Under the pieces are notes generated by a model. It worked only from the letters and a program-made list of their open reading frames with translations, made no database searches and was not told where the DNA came from. From the NCBI GenBank assembly GCA_913057435.1, contig CAJXNY010000018.1, positions 1 to 64,000 on the forward strand: a DNA stretch of 64,000 nucleotides, in the 5' to 3' direction. The translations under genes and the position numbers were made by a program. Source of the stretch: an uncultured Oceanospirillaceae bacterium. GTDB lineage: Bacteria > Pseudomonadota > Gammaproteobacteria > Pseudomonadales > Balneatricaceae. Below are positions 63,597-64,000 of the stretch, piece by piece (positions within the stretch are counted from its first letter, which is position 1; every line of letters begins with the position of its first letter).

Positions 63597-64000
63597 ATGT
63601 TTTTTACATTACTACTAGTAACGTTCGGTATTTCAACAGCCGTTTGCCTTGGCGTAGTAAGAATATTTGACGCCCCCATTGCTGCTATCTTTAAACGAAT
63701 AATTCAAGACGAAATAAGTAGCGCCTGGGTTAAATATATAAAATTTGCAGCTTATGTGGTGGGTGTTTCTGGTGGTGTGAGAATTTACAATCTTGAACGA
63801 TATATCAGTGCACCTCATAAAGATCAGGAAATATTGGTGCTGAACGCCGACAGGTGGACGCTAGAAATTTATCGAACTGTCATCGAGACTCTGCAATCAA
63901 TCGCTTGGATGTACCTGCTTGTTTTTATATTTGCTCTTATTGCATATGTAATTGTGAGAGGGTTTGAGTTAAGACAGTCAGGAAAAAATGATACCGAGTA
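63597..64000 (+). CDS. Membrane protein of unknown function, cut by the window edge
   Basis: The frame is open from ATG 63597, preceded by ACAGGA, to the last base without a stop, giving 134 codons. Three hydrophobic segments are visible: about residues 2-22 (LLLVTFGISTAVCLGVV), 48-64 (FAAYVVGVSGGVRIY) and 100-122 (IAWMYLLVFIFALIAYVIV). Between them are a conserved-looking ISSAWVKYIKF stretch and EIYRTVIETLQSIAW. It is AT-richer than the central window. The C-terminus is missing. Confidence 0.75.
   Translation, partial: MFFTLLLVTFGISTAVCLGVVRIFDAPIAAIFKRIIQDEISSAWVKYIKFAAYVVGVSGGVRIYNLERYISAPHKDQEILVLNADRWTLEIYRTVIETLQSIAWMYLLVFIFALIAYVIVRGFELRQSGKNDTE

Overview
The window is chromosomal DNA of a Gram-negative gammaproteobacterium, most likely a marine or aquatic member of the Oceanospirillales/Pseudomonadales. 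The evidence is the motY/argG/rnt cluster (a Pseudomonas-type neighbourhood), a MotY-type polar flagellar motor component, a DUF3549 protein, a NosP-NahK-type pair, a Pseudomonas-style REP doublet, LpxR and TolC outer-membrane proteins, and moderately GC-rich coding DNA. No phage, IS element, CRISPR array or rRNA was seen. The first 49 bases are not biological: they are an untrimmed Illumina Nextera P7/i7 adapter, so base 50 is the true contig end. The last gene runs off the right edge.

Layout. 155-5208: a lone receiver-domain protein, two small unknown genes, an HD-GYP protein, a secreted PHB-depolymerase-like esterase and DUF3549. 5560-7875: a tightly overlapped four-gene operon of two DUF1538 membrane proteins, a PII-like protein and a CBS-pair protein. 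This is the best candidate for an undescribed system. 7946-13870: rnt, motY, argG, an amino-acid racemase, a kinase-like gene broken by an amber codon, yaiI, and MerR plus a carboxymuconolactone-decarboxylase-like protein. 13976-21501: a complete TetR-adaptor-RND-TolC efflux operon, divergent from a Bcr/CflA exporter. 22206-26179: tandem HDOD proteins, a serine hydrolase and an unknown membrane protein.

26486-30643: an aromatic catabolism cluster of an MhaA-like flavoprotein hydroxylase, an MhaB-like DUF2783 partner, fumarylacetoacetase and maleylacetoacetate isomerase. A REP doublet lies in the middle and homogentisate dioxygenase is absent. 30789-38955: a 34-residue lipoprotein, a queuosine-mannosyltransferase-like protein, transporters with LysR regulators, azoreductase, and alkylation repair (Ogt plus an Ada-AlkA fusion). 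39070-47664: a PAS-GGDEF-EAL protein, TcdA, tRNA-Gly(CCC) and the NosP-NahK pair. 47621-62738: EamA and YjeH transporters with regulators, LpxR, aquaporin, YciA, a solute-binding protein, catalase and a second PAS-GGDEF-EAL protein.

C-di-GMP and nitric-oxide signalling is a theme: one HD-GYP protein, two GGDEF-EAL proteins, two HDOD proteins and NosP-NahK. The last 1.2 kb (62739-64000) is AT-richer, mostly non-coding and holds decayed-looking reading frames before an intact but truncated membrane protein gene.
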